This document shows, piece after piece, positions 1 to 8,860 of a stretch of 64,000 nt of DNA; the stretch's first letter is position 1, and each line of letters starts with the position of its first letter. A model generated the notes under the pieces. The model did not search any database, was not told where the DNA came from, and worked only from the letters and a program-made list of their open reading frames with translations. Source of the DNA: CAG-791 sp963650385 (GTDB lineage Bacteria; Bacillota; Clostridia; Lachnospirales; Lachnospiraceae); contig CAVJLL010000001.1 of assembly GCA_963650385.1 (NCBI GenBank), positions 71,463-135,462 of the forward strand, written 5' to 3'. Both the position numbers and the translations under genes were made by a program.

Positions 1-340
1 TTTTGGAGAACTCCGAAGGCTGAATGGTCATGCCGATATCGATCCAGCGGGTCGCATCGTCGCGGTTTACGCCCAGCGGCGTAAAGACCAGTCCCAAAAG
101 GATGACGGTCACGGCGTAATAAATCCAGTGAAACCGAACCACCCTTTTGTAATCAAAGGACGACAGCAGCAGCATGACCGCAAGCCCCAGCAGCATACCG
201 TAAACCTGCTTGCTCTGGAGGTCGTGCTTGGCCGAACCGATGGCGGCAATGCCGATGCTGTTCAGTATGACGATCAGGCCGACAAGGATAAAATCAAGAT
301 GCCGGAGATCAAAGGTCTGAAATAAACGTTGTCGCTTCAT
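1..340 (-). CDS. rodA: Rod shape-determining protein RodA (partial, N-terminal 113 residues)
   Basis: This is the N-terminal part of a SEDS-family peptidoglycan glycosyltransferase; the rest lies beyond the left edge. SEDS proteins are polytopic membrane proteins that polymerise lipid II together with a class B PBP. The visible part reads MKRQRLFQTFDLRHLDFILV, then hydrophobic segments, and ends in RWIDIGMTIQPSEFSK, the conserved SEDS loop (R-W-x-x-x-G...QPSE-x-K). The start ATG at 340 lies 8 bases after the stop of the PBP2 gene, so the RodA/PBP2 pair is probably co-translated. No strong Shine-Dalgarno is visible, which fits translational coupling. RodA is preferred over FtsW because of the adjacent mrdA and mre genes. 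Confidence 0.9.
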   Translation of the reverse strand, partial: MKRQRLFQTFDLRHLDFILVGLIVILNSIGIAAIGSAKHDLQSKQVYGMLLGLAVMLLLSSFDYKRVVRFHWIYYAVTVILLGLVFTPLGVNRDDATRWIDIGMTIQPSEFSK

Positions 341-348
341 GTATTCTG

Positions 349-3249
349 TCAGTCCGAAATACTGCTTCCTGTGTCCATGGAGGAGCCCAAAATCTCATCC
401 AGTGTCTTATCGCCGAAATAATACTCCAGAACCGCCTCGGTAATCTGCGCTGCGTAGGAGGAGGTATAGCCGTTGGCAACACGGGTGGCAACCGCGATCC
501 GCGGATTGTCATACGGCGCATAGCCGATGAACAGTGCGTGGTTCGGCTTGTCCTCCGCCTCCTGTGCGGTACCGGTTTTGCCGGCCGCGGGAACCGAAAG
601 ATTCTGGAAAAACGTCATATTCTGCACAACGCCGCGCATACCGGAGTGAATGGCATTCCAGAAGACCGGATCCATCTGTATGACGTTGCGGATCTGGGCG
701 GAATTCTTGTTCACACTGGTGCCGTCCGAGGACTGCGTTTTGTCAATCAGCGTGAGGTTGTAGCAGGTGCCGCTGTTGGCAATGGTCGTTGCATAGCGTG
801 CCAGTCCGACCGTGGTGTAGCTGGCATTGCCCTGTCCGATGGCGGAGCGGACCGCATCCGTAGAGGATACCTGCGGAGCACGTTCTTCGATTTCAATGCC
901 GGATTTGTCGGTCAGGCCGTACAGATCCGCATATTTGCGAAGCTTGGCAATGCCGGCATCCGAATCGTAATTGCCGTTGGAATCCAGTCCCAGCATATAC
1001 CCTACATTATAGAAGAAGATGTTGCAGGAGTGCGTGATGCCGCCGATGACATCCAGATTTCCATGACTGTTCGGATAAACCCAGCAGCGCGGCTCCGGCT
1101 TTCCGATTTTGGTAAAGACGCCCTCGCATTTAATGATGGTGCTGAGGTCAATCACACCCTCCATGAGGCCGGCGGTTGCCGATACCGGCTTGAACGTAGA
1201 ACCGGGTGCGGTCTCCTGGTAGGTTGCATTGTTGATCAGCGGCCGCGACAGGTCCTCCTGAAGCGACTGGTAATACGCAGCATCCACTGTGTTGGCCATC
1301 TTGTTGTTATCGTACCCAGGGTAGGTAACAAGCGCCAGCACATCGCCGTTTGTCACATCCGTAATCACAATGGAGCCGGAATACGGGTAGAGATTGAGCT
1401 GATCCGGCGTCAGGTCCAGATTTTTGATCCGCTTCATCATGAACTCCAGGGCAGACTCCTGTCCGCCAAGGAAGCTCGCCTCCTCCTCAGAGGATACGGT
1501 AACAATGCCCTGCTCCAGAAGAATCCGGCAGACCTGCGCGCCGGAAACGGTATCGCTCTGGATCATATAATGGAACAGATGCTTGGTGAATTCCCGGTCC
1601 TCCCGAAGCGTATTCAGGATGTAGCTCACGAGTGCGTCGTAAACCTCGCTTCCGGAGGCATACCGGCTGTCCATATCAATGAGACTTGCATCCACCCAGT
1701 CCATGGAAATGGCATAGTTTAAAAACTCCGCCATGGAAATGACTTCATCGGTGGTCCAGCTGATGTACGTTTCATCGCTTTTATCAATGCGGGAATTGAT
1801 GAGAACCCCCTTCTCCTTCAGCATGGATACAATGTAGCTTTCGTAGTCCTTATACTCACGGGAAAGGACATTGTAGGGGTTCCAGTTCTCCGTCATTTCA
1901 GTTCTGAGCTGTTCAAGCGCATTGTCCTGATAGGACGTGAAGGAAGACCAGACCGCCTTTTCCGTATCCGCTGCATCCGCTTCGGAGAGATGGTCGATGT
2001 CAATGATGTTATTGTTGAACATCTGAAAATAGACATCATAGATAGGAATCATGATGTCGGAGCTGTCGTCGTTGTCTCCCATTTCATAGGTTCTGGCGTC
2101 AATGATGCGGCTGTAGACAATATCCGCCAGCTTGCGCTCGAGGATGTCCTGCGCCGCAATCTGCAGATCGTGGTCAATGGTCAGATAAATGTCATCTCCG
2201 GCGATCGGCGCGACATAATCGCTGGTTTCGAGCTCATTGCCCATGTTGTCGACATAGACGGTTTCCGAGCCCTTGGTCCCCTGAAGGCTCGATTCCATGG
2301 CCGACTCAATGCCGGACTTACCAACGACATCGTTGCTGGTATAGTCCGGGTTCTCCTTCTGAAGCTCCGTCAGCTCCTCGGAGCTGACCTTGCCGGTATA
2401 TCCCAGAATATGTGCAAAATACTCACTATCGTTGTAGCGGCGCAGCGTATCGTCGGTGACGGATACGCCTTCCAGGTCATTTTGGTTCTCCAGAACAGCG
2501 GCCACCGTTTCCTCGGAAACATTTTCCGCTACGGTCGTCGCAATGTATTTCTGGTAGCTGTTCAGACTCAAAAGATAGCGTATGGTTACGATCTGCAGCA
2601 GGCGCTCAGGCTCATAGCCCTTCTGCGGTACGAATTCACTGTTCTCATCCTCCGGGTTCATCCGCTCTCCGATGCGGAAGCGCGCGGCCGAGCACAGATA
2701 CCCGACAAGATCATCGGCACTGGCATTTGCCTCCTCTTCCTCCAGGTCACTGATGCTGGCATGTCCGTAGACATCCGCCAGAAACCGGGACAGCGCGGTC
2801 CCGCTGACCGTATATTCATAGTGCGAGGTTTCCTCATTCCAGACCACATCAAAATCAGAGGTAACGGAGTCTCCGTTTGCCTCTACAATATCGATCACCT
2901 TTTCAATGGTATCATTCAGATCCTGGCTGTGCTGCGAGGAGGATGTGCCGAGGTCATTCATTGTGACCGAATACGCGAGCTCATTGTAGGCAAGGAGCTT
3001 GCCGTTCCGGTCATAAATGTTGCCTCTTGTGGATGCGATGGAGACTTCTCTGCGGATCCGCAGCTTAAAATTGGAAAGGTAGGTCTCTCCGTTTACAATC
3101 TGCAGTACAAAAAGCCGGTATAACAGTCCGCAGGCCGTGCCGATGGCCACCAAAGACATGGTCAATGTGCGGAGGTTGATTTTTCGGAAAAACTCCCCCC
3201 GGAAGAACGTGCGGATATTCTCAATCATTCGAATCAGATAATCTAGCAT
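349..3249 (-). CDS. mrdA: Penicillin-binding protein 2 (peptidoglycan D,D-transpeptidase MrdA)
   Basis: Class B penicillin-binding protein that cross-links peptidoglycan during elongation, partnering RodA, whose gene follows directly. One N-terminal membrane helix lies near residues 28-50. The dimerisation region follows (STRGNIYDRNG near 73). The transpeptidase motifs are all present: STFK (Ser684), SCN (Ser741) and KTG (Lys891). At 966 residues it is far longer than the usual 600-700. The extra length is mainly an acidic region of about 250 residues (roughly 370-620) between the dimerisation and catalytic parts, plus an insertion near 100-200. The family is certain; the role of the insert is unknown. 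Confidence 0.93.
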   Translation of the reverse strand: MLDYLIRMIENIRTFFRGEFFRKINLRTLTMSLVAIGTACGLLYRLFVLQIVNGETYLSNFKLRIRREVSIASTRGNIYDRNGKLLAYNELAYSVTMNDLGTSSSQHSQDLNDTIEKVIDIVEANGDSVTSDFDVVWNEETSHYEYTVSGTALSRFLADVYGHASISDLEEEEANASADDLVGYLCSAARFRIGERMNPEDENSEFVPQKGYEPERLLQIVTIRYLLSLNSYQKYIATTVAENVSEETVAAVLENQNDLEGVSVTDDTLRRYNDSEYFAHILGYTGKVSSEELTELQKENPDYTSNDVVGKSGIESAMESSLQGTKGSETVYVDNMGNELETSDYVAPIAGDDIYLTIDHDLQIAAQDILERKLADIVYSRIIDARTYEMGDNDDSSDIMIPIYDVYFQMFNNNIIDIDHLSEADAADTEKAVWSSFTSYQDNALEQLRTEMTENWNPYNVLSREYKDYESYIVSMLKEKGVLINSRIDKSDETYISWTTDEVISMAEFLNYAISMDWVDASLIDMDSRYASGSEVYDALVSYILNTLREDREFTKHLFHYMIQSDTVSGAQVCRILLEQGIVTVSSEEEASFLGGQESALEFMMKRIKNLDLTPDQLNLYPYSGSIVITDVTNGDVLALVTYPGYDNNKMANTVDAAYYQSLQEDLSRPLINNATYQETAPGSTFKPVSATAGLMEGVIDLSTIIKCEGVFTKIGKPEPRCWVYPNSHGNLDVIGGITHSCNIFFYNVGYMLGLDSNGNYDSDAGIAKLRKYADLYGLTDKSGIEIEERAPQVSSTDAVRSAIGQGNASYTTVGLARYATTIANSGTCYNLTLIDKTQSSDGTSVNKNSAQIRNVIQMDPVFWNAIHSGMRGVVQNMTFFQNLSVPAAGKTGTAQEAEDKPNHALFIGYAPYDNPRIAVATRVANGYTSSYAAQITEAVLEYYFGDKTLDEILGSSMDTGSSISD

Positions 3250-3257
3250 TTGTTTCG

Positions 3258-3791
3258 TTACTGTTTGTTCTCCATCAAAGCACTCTGCGGCTTCTCCTTC
3301 ATGAAGCGGTTGAACAGAACCCGCAGAATCGGATACAGCAGCACGCTGGCGAGTACGGTATATACCAACTCCGGCAGCATGCGTTTTTCGAAGAAGATCT
3401 TGAAAAACAGCCGGTTGCGCATCAGAAACAGGAAGAAGTACACCGCAAAGCCGGCTGCAAAATCACACACTGCAATCAGTGAAAGCGGAAATATCAGATC
3501 CTCGACGTACAGAATCTTCTGGAATTTTCCGGATAAAAACCCGATCACAGCATAAATTCCGGCCTGGAAGCCAATCAGCGGCCCAAAGCAGATGTCGCAC
3601 AGAAGGCCGCAGAAAAGTCCAATGCACATGCCCTTCCGGTCGCCGAACATAAAGCCGTAGGAGGCCGTCAGAGCGATCATCAGATTGGGTGTGATTCCCT
3701 GAACGGTGACTGCCGGGAGAACCGCTGTCTGCAGTACAAAGCAGACAACGATAACGGCAAATACGATTAAAACGGTTCTAAGCTTTTTCAT
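3258..3791 (-). CDS. mreD: Rod shape-determining protein MreD
   Basis: Small polytopic membrane protein of the elongasome, 177 residues, the usual size for MreD. The sequence is largely hydrophobic, with about five or six predicted membrane segments and the MreD-like stretch ITPNLMIALTASYGFMFGDR near residues 33-52. Its start overlaps the stop of mreC by 4 bases (ATGA), and mrdA begins 8 bases after its stop. MreD sequences are poorly conserved, so the call rests on hydrophobicity, size and the mreB-mreC-mreD-mrdA-rodA order. Confidence 0.88.
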   Translation of the reverse strand: MKKLRTVLIVFAVIVVCFVLQTAVLPAVTVQGITPNLMIALTASYGFMFGDRKGMCIGLFCGLLCDICFGPLIGFQAGIYAVIGFLSGKFQKILYVEDLIFPLSLIAVCDFAAGFAVYFFLFLMRNRLFFKIFFEKRMLPELVYTVLASVLLYPILRVLFNRFMKEKPQSALMENKQ

Positions 3792-4663
3792 TCACTCACG
3801 GTTTGCTTCTGCTGCAGGATCACCAGGACCGTGTCCAGGTGTGAAAAATCAACCGCCGGCGTGATTCTTCCGGATTTGGTCAGATTGTTGGGATCGGTCT
3901 GAAGGTCACTGATGTAGCCGATCAGAATTCCCGGCAGATACTTGCTGCTGATGTTCGAGGTGACCACGCTGTCTCCGAGCTTCACATCGCTGTCCGGATC
4001 CGAGAGCTCCGAAAAGGAAATCTCTCCGCTTTCATACAGTGTCAGATCACCGGATACCATCAGGTTGTCCTCCGTGGCCTGCACAGTTGCAGAGACATTG
4101 GAATCGTCATCAATAATGGACTGAACTCTTGCCCAGTTCGGACCGATGTAGGTAATCCGTCCGACCAGTCCTCCGTCCGCCAGAACGTTCATATCGAGCG
4201 CAAGTCCGTCGTCGGTCCCCTTGTTGATCAGGAAGGAGTGATACCATGTGCCGCTCTCCTTGGCGATGATGCGGGCCCCTGTTTTCTCATAATCGGCATA
4301 AGTGCCATCCAGGCTGTACAAGGTCCGCAGCTCCGTCAGCTCATGCTTGGACTGCTGGAGCGCTTGGTTGGAGGCGGACAGCTCCTGATTCTCCTGCCGA
4401 AGCGAGGCATTTTCCTCCTGCAGCTGGTGAATATCCGAGACCAGCTGCTCGCGTTCGATCAGCCATTCTCCTGCCCTGCTGATCCCGTTCTGAAACGGAA
4501 CCACCACGTAGCCGGCAAAGCCGGACAGCGGACCGTCCAGAATGCTCGTGTAATATGTAATTAGGATCAAGCCAACGCACAAAGCGGTGGTGATCAGCAG
4601 AAGATAGCGGCTCGGTATGTGAAGCTGCAGCGGCTCTCTTCGTTTGATGGGACCTGAACTCAT
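3788..4663 (-). CDS. mreC: Rod shape-determining protein MreC
   Basis: Bitopic elongasome scaffold, 291 residues. It has a short cytoplasmic N-terminus, one membrane helix at about residues 20-42, a coiled coil at about 60-110 rich in Q, E and L, then the beta-barrel MreC domain (ARIIAKESGTWYHSFLINKG, DMNVLADGGLVGRI, SKYLPGILIGYI). In the family the extracellular barrel assembles along MreB filaments and activates PBP2-RodA. Its start overlaps the mreB stop by 4 bases, indicating translational coupling inside the mreBCD-mrdA-rodA operon. Confidence 0.93.
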   Translation of the reverse strand: MSSGPIKRREPLQLHIPSRYLLLITTALCVGLILITYYTSILDGPLSGFAGYVVVPFQNGISRAGEWLIEREQLVSDIHQLQEENASLRQENQELSASNQALQQSKHELTELRTLYSLDGTYADYEKTGARIIAKESGTWYHSFLINKGTDDGLALDMNVLADGGLVGRITYIGPNWARVQSIIDDDSNVSATVQATEDNLMVSGDLTLYESGEISFSELSDPDSDVKLGDSVVTSNISSKYLPGILIGYISDLQTDPNNLTKSGRITPAVDFSHLDTVLVILQQKQTVSE

Positions 4664-5742
4664 TTCCCCAGTCCTTCAATGGTGTATGCCAGCGGACGGT
4701 ACTGCATCTTTTTGATGACCTGTGCAAGACCAAGCGCAACGGTATTGATGGGAGCATCCGCAACGTTGACATCGAGCTTAACCTCGGTGCCGATGATGTC
4801 GGCAAGTCCCTCCTCCTGGCTGGCTCCGCCCGTCAGGAACAGTCCGTGACGGTAGATATCGGCAGACAGCTCCGGGGGCGTGCGCTCGAGCAGGACCTTG
4901 ATGTTGTCCACAATGGTCCGGAAGCTGTCGTGCAGCGTCTCGGAGATGAAGTCTCTGGAAAGACTGCGCTCCATGGGAAGACCTGTTACGATGTCTCTTC
5001 CGTAAATGGTGCAGTAATCCGACGTATTCTCCCGGTCGCCGAAGGTAAGGCGGACCGTTTCTGCGGTCTTCATGCCGATCACCAGGTTGTATTCTCTTCG
5101 CACCGCACTGACGATGGTCGTGTCAAAATGACGGCCGCCGATTTTCAGAAGCTTGGACAGAACGATGCCGCCGAGGGAGAGAATGGAAATCTCCGTCGTA
5201 TCAAAGCCGACATCCACGACCAGAACGCCCTGCGCGGTCTTCACGTCAATGCCCATGCCAAGGCCGTCCGCCAGCGCCTTCTCCACGACCATGATCCTGC
5301 GCGCCTTGATGCCGGCATCTGCAATCAGATCATAGAAGGCTCTCCGCTCCACCTCGGTAACATCCGTCGGCACAGCCACGAAAAAGTCTGCCGCGTGCAG
5401 GGCACCGCGCTGCTCATCCCGCATGAAGGACTTCATCAGTAGCTCCATGTTCCGGATATCTGCAATGACGCCGCTCCCGATGGGATAGCTCACGCGAATG
5501 TTGGCCGGCGCGCGCTCAAACATCTCATACGCGTTGTCGCCGTAGGCAATCATTGTCTTTTTATTCTTGACGGCGATCATGTTCTTCTGCACCATGATGC
5601 GGTCCGTTGCTGCGTTGTATATCTTAATGTTGCAGGTACCCAGATCCACGGCATATGCGTTGTTGATGACGCCGGGATCGTGAAACTCTTCCTGCTCACG
5701 GACCTCACCGGGTCTGTGATGCTTTCTGCCGAACAGGGCCAT
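4660..5742 (-). CDS. mreB: MreB-like actin homologue, divergent
   Basis: Actin-fold ATPase that guides cell-wall elongation at the membrane. There is an extra N-terminal tail of about 28 residues before the phosphate-1 motif DLGTCNIKIY (33-42). The adenosine motif LFLTGGAS lies at 301-308. The phosphate-2 motif reads VVDVGFDTTE (175-184) where typical MreB has DIGGGTTE, and the usual EEPMAAAIGAG stretch is VVEKALADGLGMG (152-164). It is therefore a divergent MreB whose ATPase may differ. A Shine-Dalgarno (GGAGATAGAT) precedes the ATG. It heads the mreBCD-mrdA-rodA cluster, so a role in shape is likely despite the divergence. Confidence 0.88.
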   Translation of the reverse strand: MALFGRKHHRPGEVREQEEFHDPGVINNAYAVDLGTCNIKIYNAATDRIMVQKNMIAVKNKKTMIAYGDNAYEMFERAPANIRVSYPIGSGVIADIRNMELLMKSFMRDEQRGALHAADFFVAVPTDVTEVERRAFYDLIADAGIKARRIMVVEKALADGLGMGIDVKTAQGVLVVDVGFDTTEISILSLGGIVLSKLLKIGGRHFDTTIVSAVRREYNLVIGMKTAETVRLTFGDRENTSDYCTIYGRDIVTGLPMERSLSRDFISETLHDSFRTIVDNIKVLLERTPPELSADIYRHGLFLTGGASQEEGLADIIGTEVKLDVNVADAPINTVALGLAQVIKKMQYRPLAYTIEGLGK

Positions 5743-5752
5743 ATCTATCTCC

Positions 5753-6442
5753 TCAAACCAATCCTTCCGTCATAAGGCTGCAGTAGCGCCGGTCTCCGAT
5801 GATGATGTGATCGACCAGCCGGATCTCCATAAGATCTCCTGCTTCCTTCAGGCGTTTTGTCAGCTGCACATCCTCCTTCGACGGCGACGGATCACCGCTT
5901 GGATGGTTGTGCAGCAGCAAAAAGGACACTGCACCCGCATCCAGTGCGCGCCGGAATACATCCCGCGGCGAGCAAAGCGAAGCATCTGCAGTTCCGATGG
6001 TAAGAATCTCCTCCCGCAAGAGACAGAGCCGGTTGTCCAGAAAAAGGGCAATGACCCGCTCCTGCGCTTCGTGGCGCAGAGACTCCATGTAGTAGTTCGC
6101 AACCGTCTGCGGCTGGCTGCAGGTCAGACGCTCCCCGAAGGGGTGTGCCGATTCACAGGCAAGGCGTCTGGAAAGCTCCAGAAGGCATTGAATCTGTATG
6201 GCCCGGACTCTTCCGATTCCGGGAACACGCTGCAGATCCTCCTGGCTCAGATTGTAGAGGATGGAAAGTGAATTTCCGTCTCCTCCCTTCAGCCGCAGAA
6301 GGTGTCTGGAAAGCTCCAGAACCGGCTCCTTGGGGGTGCCGGTCCGAAGAAGGACCGCCAAAAGCTCAGCGTTGGAAAGCGCAGCTCTCCCGCCGGCCTC
6401 AAAGCGTTCATAGGGCATTTCCGGACGATTTTGTGTTTTCAT
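5753..6442 (-). CDS. radC: RadC family JAB/JAMM protein
   Basis: UPF0758/RadC protein of 229 residues. A helix-hairpin-helix-like part (LQRVPGIGRVRAIQIQ, around 72-87) is followed by a JAB1/MPN metalloprotease-like domain with the metal motif LLLHNHPSGDPSPSKED near 174-190. The biochemical role of RadC is unsettled: the name comes from a withdrawn link to DNA repair. In Firmicutes the gene often sits directly next to mreB, as here, 10 bases upstream of it. The length is normal and all family motifs are intact. Confidence 0.92.
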   Translation of the reverse strand: MKTQNRPEMPYERFEAGGRAALSNAELLAVLLRTGTPKEPVLELSRHLLRLKGGDGNSLSILYNLSQEDLQRVPGIGRVRAIQIQCLLELSRRLACESAHPFGERLTCSQPQTVANYYMESLRHEAQERVIALFLDNRLCLLREEILTIGTADASLCSPRDVFRRALDAGAVSFLLLHNHPSGDPSPSKEDVQLTKRLKEAGDLMEIRLVDHIIIGDRRYCSLMTEGLV

Positions 6443-6507
6443 AGGACCTCTTTCCCAAGGCCTCTCCGGGGGCAGAAGTCCATATCATTGTAACGAGTTG
6501 CAGGCGG

Positions 6508-7851
6508 TTAATCAAGCGTTGCCAGTCCCCGCTCCAGCATGTTCTGCAGGGTCTTGAGGATCCCCAGCTTGGCATGCGGCCAGGTGAGTCCGCCCTGGAA
6601 AAAGACGGTGTAGGGCTCGCGGAGCGGGCCGTCTGCGGAGAGCTCAATGGAGGAGCCGGACACAAAGGCACCGGCTGCCATAATGACGTCGGAGTCGTAC
6701 CCGGGCATCGGCGCCGGCTCACAGGAAACGAAGCTGTCCACCGGAGACGCGGCCTGAATTCCCTGGCAGAAGGCAATGACGCCCTCCGGCTTATGGAAGG
6801 TGATGGCCTGAATAATGTCATGCCGGTCCTCAGATCCGTTCGGCAGGACATCAAAGCCGAGCTTTTCATAGGCGCAGGCCGCAAAAATCGCGCCCTTGAG
6901 TGCACTGGCCGTCACGATGGGCCCCATGAAAAAGCCCTGGAAGAATGCCGGCAGCAGGTCAAGGGAGGCGCCGACCTCCTTGCCAAGACCCGGACTTGTG
7001 AGACGGACCGCCGCATTGGCGATGCACTCCTTTTTTCCTGCAAGATACCCGCCGATGGGCGCCAGTCCGCCGCCCGGATTTTTTATCAGGGAGCCGACAC
7101 AAAGGTCCGCACCCACGTCCGTCGGCTCCTTCTCCTCGGTGAATTCGCCGTAGCAGTTGTCCACCATGTAAATAACATCCGGGCGCAGTGCCTTCATGAA
7201 CTGAATGGCCTCTCCGATGGCATCCACAGAAAGCGTACGGCGGCTCTGATAGCCCTTGGAGCGCTGGATGGTGACAAGATGAATGGAATGCGCCTCGTCC
7301 TCTGTCAGGGCTCTTCGAAGGCCCTCGAAATCAAAGCCTCCGTCCGGCAGCAGATCCACCTGCTGATAGGAAATGCCGTATTCGGCAAGCGACCCTCTGG
7401 AGGGACGGATGCCGATCACCTCCTCCAACGTGTCATAGGGCTTGCCGGCCGCCGACAGGAGCGTCTGACCGGGGCGCAGATTCGACATCAAAGCCAGAGC
7501 CAGCGCGTGCGTGCCGCAGGTGATCTGGGGACGCACCAGTGCATCCTCGGTGTGAAAATAAAGAGAATATACCTTTTCCAGTCCCTCTCTTCCGATGTCA
7601 TCGTAGCCATAGCCCGTCGTGCCCTTGAGGCTCGCCTCGCCGATGTGCGCCTCCTGCATGGCACGGATGATGCGCAGCTGGTTGTATTCCGCCATTTGGT
7701 CGATGGACTCAAAGCGCGGCTGAAGGCTCTCCAGAATCGGTGCCGCAAACGAGAGCACCTTGTCGGAAATGCCGAGTGCCGCATAAGCCTCTGCACGGAG
7801 CTTGTCAAGCCCGCTGCCTGTATTCTTCGTATCGTCTGTATTGATAGCCAT
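6508..7851 (-). CDS. Methionine gamma-lyase family PLP enzyme (aluminium resistance protein family)
   Basis: Fold-type I PLP-dependent protein of 447 residues matching the Met_gamma_lyase / YnbB-like family common in Firmicutes. Visible features are the cofactor-pocket region (QITCGTHALALALMSNLRPG near 108-127), the PLP aspartate region (DVIYMVDNCYGEFTEEKEP) and the likely Schiff-base lysine in GSLIKNPGGGLAPIGGYLAGK. Such proteins are annotated as methionine gamma-lyase or aluminium resistance, but the substrate is not established by sequence. It sits between radC and miaA with 60-70 base gaps, so it may be transcribed with the mutS-mutL-miaA group. Confidence 0.85.
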   Translation of the reverse strand: MAINTDDTKNTGSGLDKLRAEAYAALGISDKVLSFAAPILESLQPRFESIDQMAEYNQLRIIRAMQEAHIGEASLKGTTGYGYDDIGREGLEKVYSLYFHTEDALVRPQITCGTHALALALMSNLRPGQTLLSAAGKPYDTLEEVIGIRPSRGSLAEYGISYQQVDLLPDGGFDFEGLRRALTEDEAHSIHLVTIQRSKGYQSRRTLSVDAIGEAIQFMKALRPDVIYMVDNCYGEFTEEKEPTDVGADLCVGSLIKNPGGGLAPIGGYLAGKKECIANAAVRLTSPGLGKEVGASLDLLPAFFQGFFMGPIVTASALKGAIFAACAYEKLGFDVLPNGSEDRHDIIQAITFHKPEGVIAFCQGIQAASPVDSFVSCEPAPMPGYDSDVIMAAGAFVSGSSIELSADGPLREPYTVFFQGGLTWPHAKLGILKTLQNMLERGLATLD

Positions 7852-7920
7852 TTCTGTCTGTATCCTCTCTAAAATAGAACGTTCTACGTTTTGCCGGTCT
7901 CCGTACGGATGCCTGTCGCC

Positions 7921-8859
7921 TCATAAGCTCCACGAATCCGGGAGCCCCTTCCGCATGAATTCCGCTGCCTCCTCGGGCGTTTTGTATTCGTCCATGTCGA
8001 CCCAGACCACGTTTCTTTCGCGTTTAAACCACGTGAGCTGGCGCTTGGCAAAGTGCCTTGTCTGGAGCTTGATCTGTGAGACGGCATCTTCCAGAGAGCA
8101 TTCTCCCTCCAGGTGCTGCAGAAGCTGCTTGTAGCCAAGGCCCTGCATGGAGACATCCTTTGAGGAAAAGCCCGCCTCCTCAAGGCGCCGGACCTCCTCC
8201 AGAAGTCCCTTCTCCATCATGGCATCCACCCGCGCATCGATTCTGCGGTACAGCCGCTCGCGGTTCATCGTGAGCACATAGTACACCGCATCAAAGACCG
8301 GTTCCCGAAGCCGCTGCCTTGCATTGTGCTCCGAGATCGGCCCGCCGGTTTCCCGGGCATATTCCAGGGCCCGTATGACGCGCTTCACATTGTTGGGATG
8401 GATGGCCGCCGCCGAGGCAGGGTCCTTCTCCGCAAGCAGCCCATGAAGTGCCTCGGGTCCCTTTTCCTCTGCCAGCTTCCGGAGCTCCTCCCGGTAGGAG
8501 GTATCCTCCTTTGTTTCTGTAAAATCAATGCCGTACAAAAGCGACTGAATGTAAAATCCGGTGCCGCCGACCACCATGGGAAGGCGCCCTTCTGCGGTGA
8601 TCTCCTCTGCTGCCCGCTGCGCCATATTCTGAAAACGGACGACATTCCACTCCTCATCCGGATTCACAATGTCGATCAGATAATGCGGGATACCCTGCAT
8701 TTCCTCCGCGGTGACTTTCGCCGAGCCGATGTCCATGCCGCGGTACACCTGCATGGAATCGGCCGATATGATGCTGCCGCTGCAGCGCTTTGCCAGTGCT
8801 ACGGCAGCGGCACTTTTTCCGCTGGCGGTAGGACCGGCAATAATGATGAGCTTCTCCAT
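7921..8859 (-). CDS. miaA: tRNA dimethylallyltransferase MiaA
   Basis: Transfers the dimethylallyl group from DMAPP to A37 of tRNAs that read UNN codons. The product of MiaA is the substrate of MiaB, encoded nearby. The P-loop GPTASGKSAAAVAL is near the N-terminus, followed by ISADSMQVYRGMDIGSAK and the GGTGFYIQSLLYGID region; total about 312 residues, the family norm. The first ATG that gives the expected N-terminus (MEKLIIIAGPTASGKS) is at 8859, just after the mutL stop. A TTG three codons upstream, overlapping mutL, is also possible. The miaB-mutS-mutL-miaA order is a classic Firmicute cluster. Confidence 0.96.
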   Translation of the reverse strand: MEKLIIIAGPTASGKSAAAVALAKRCSGSIISADSMQVYRGMDIGSAKVTAEEMQGIPHYLIDIVNPDEEWNVVRFQNMAQRAAEEITAEGRLPMVVGGTGFYIQSLLYGIDFTETKEDTSYREELRKLAEEKGPEALHGLLAEKDPASAAAIHPNNVKRVIRALEYARETGGPISEHNARQRLREPVFDAVYYVLTMNRERLYRRIDARVDAMMEKGLLEEVRRLEEAGFSSKDVSMQGLGYKQLLQHLEGECSLEDAVSQIKLQTRHFAKRQLTWFKRERNVVWVDMDEYKTPEEAAEFMRKGLPDSWSL

Positions 8860-8860
8860 A

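Noticed and set aside
7875..7886. Palindrome TAGAACGTTCTA upstream of miaA
   Set aside because: The LexA box of Firmicutes needs four bases between GAAC and GTTC. Here there are none, and no promoter is evident, so I do not call it an operator.
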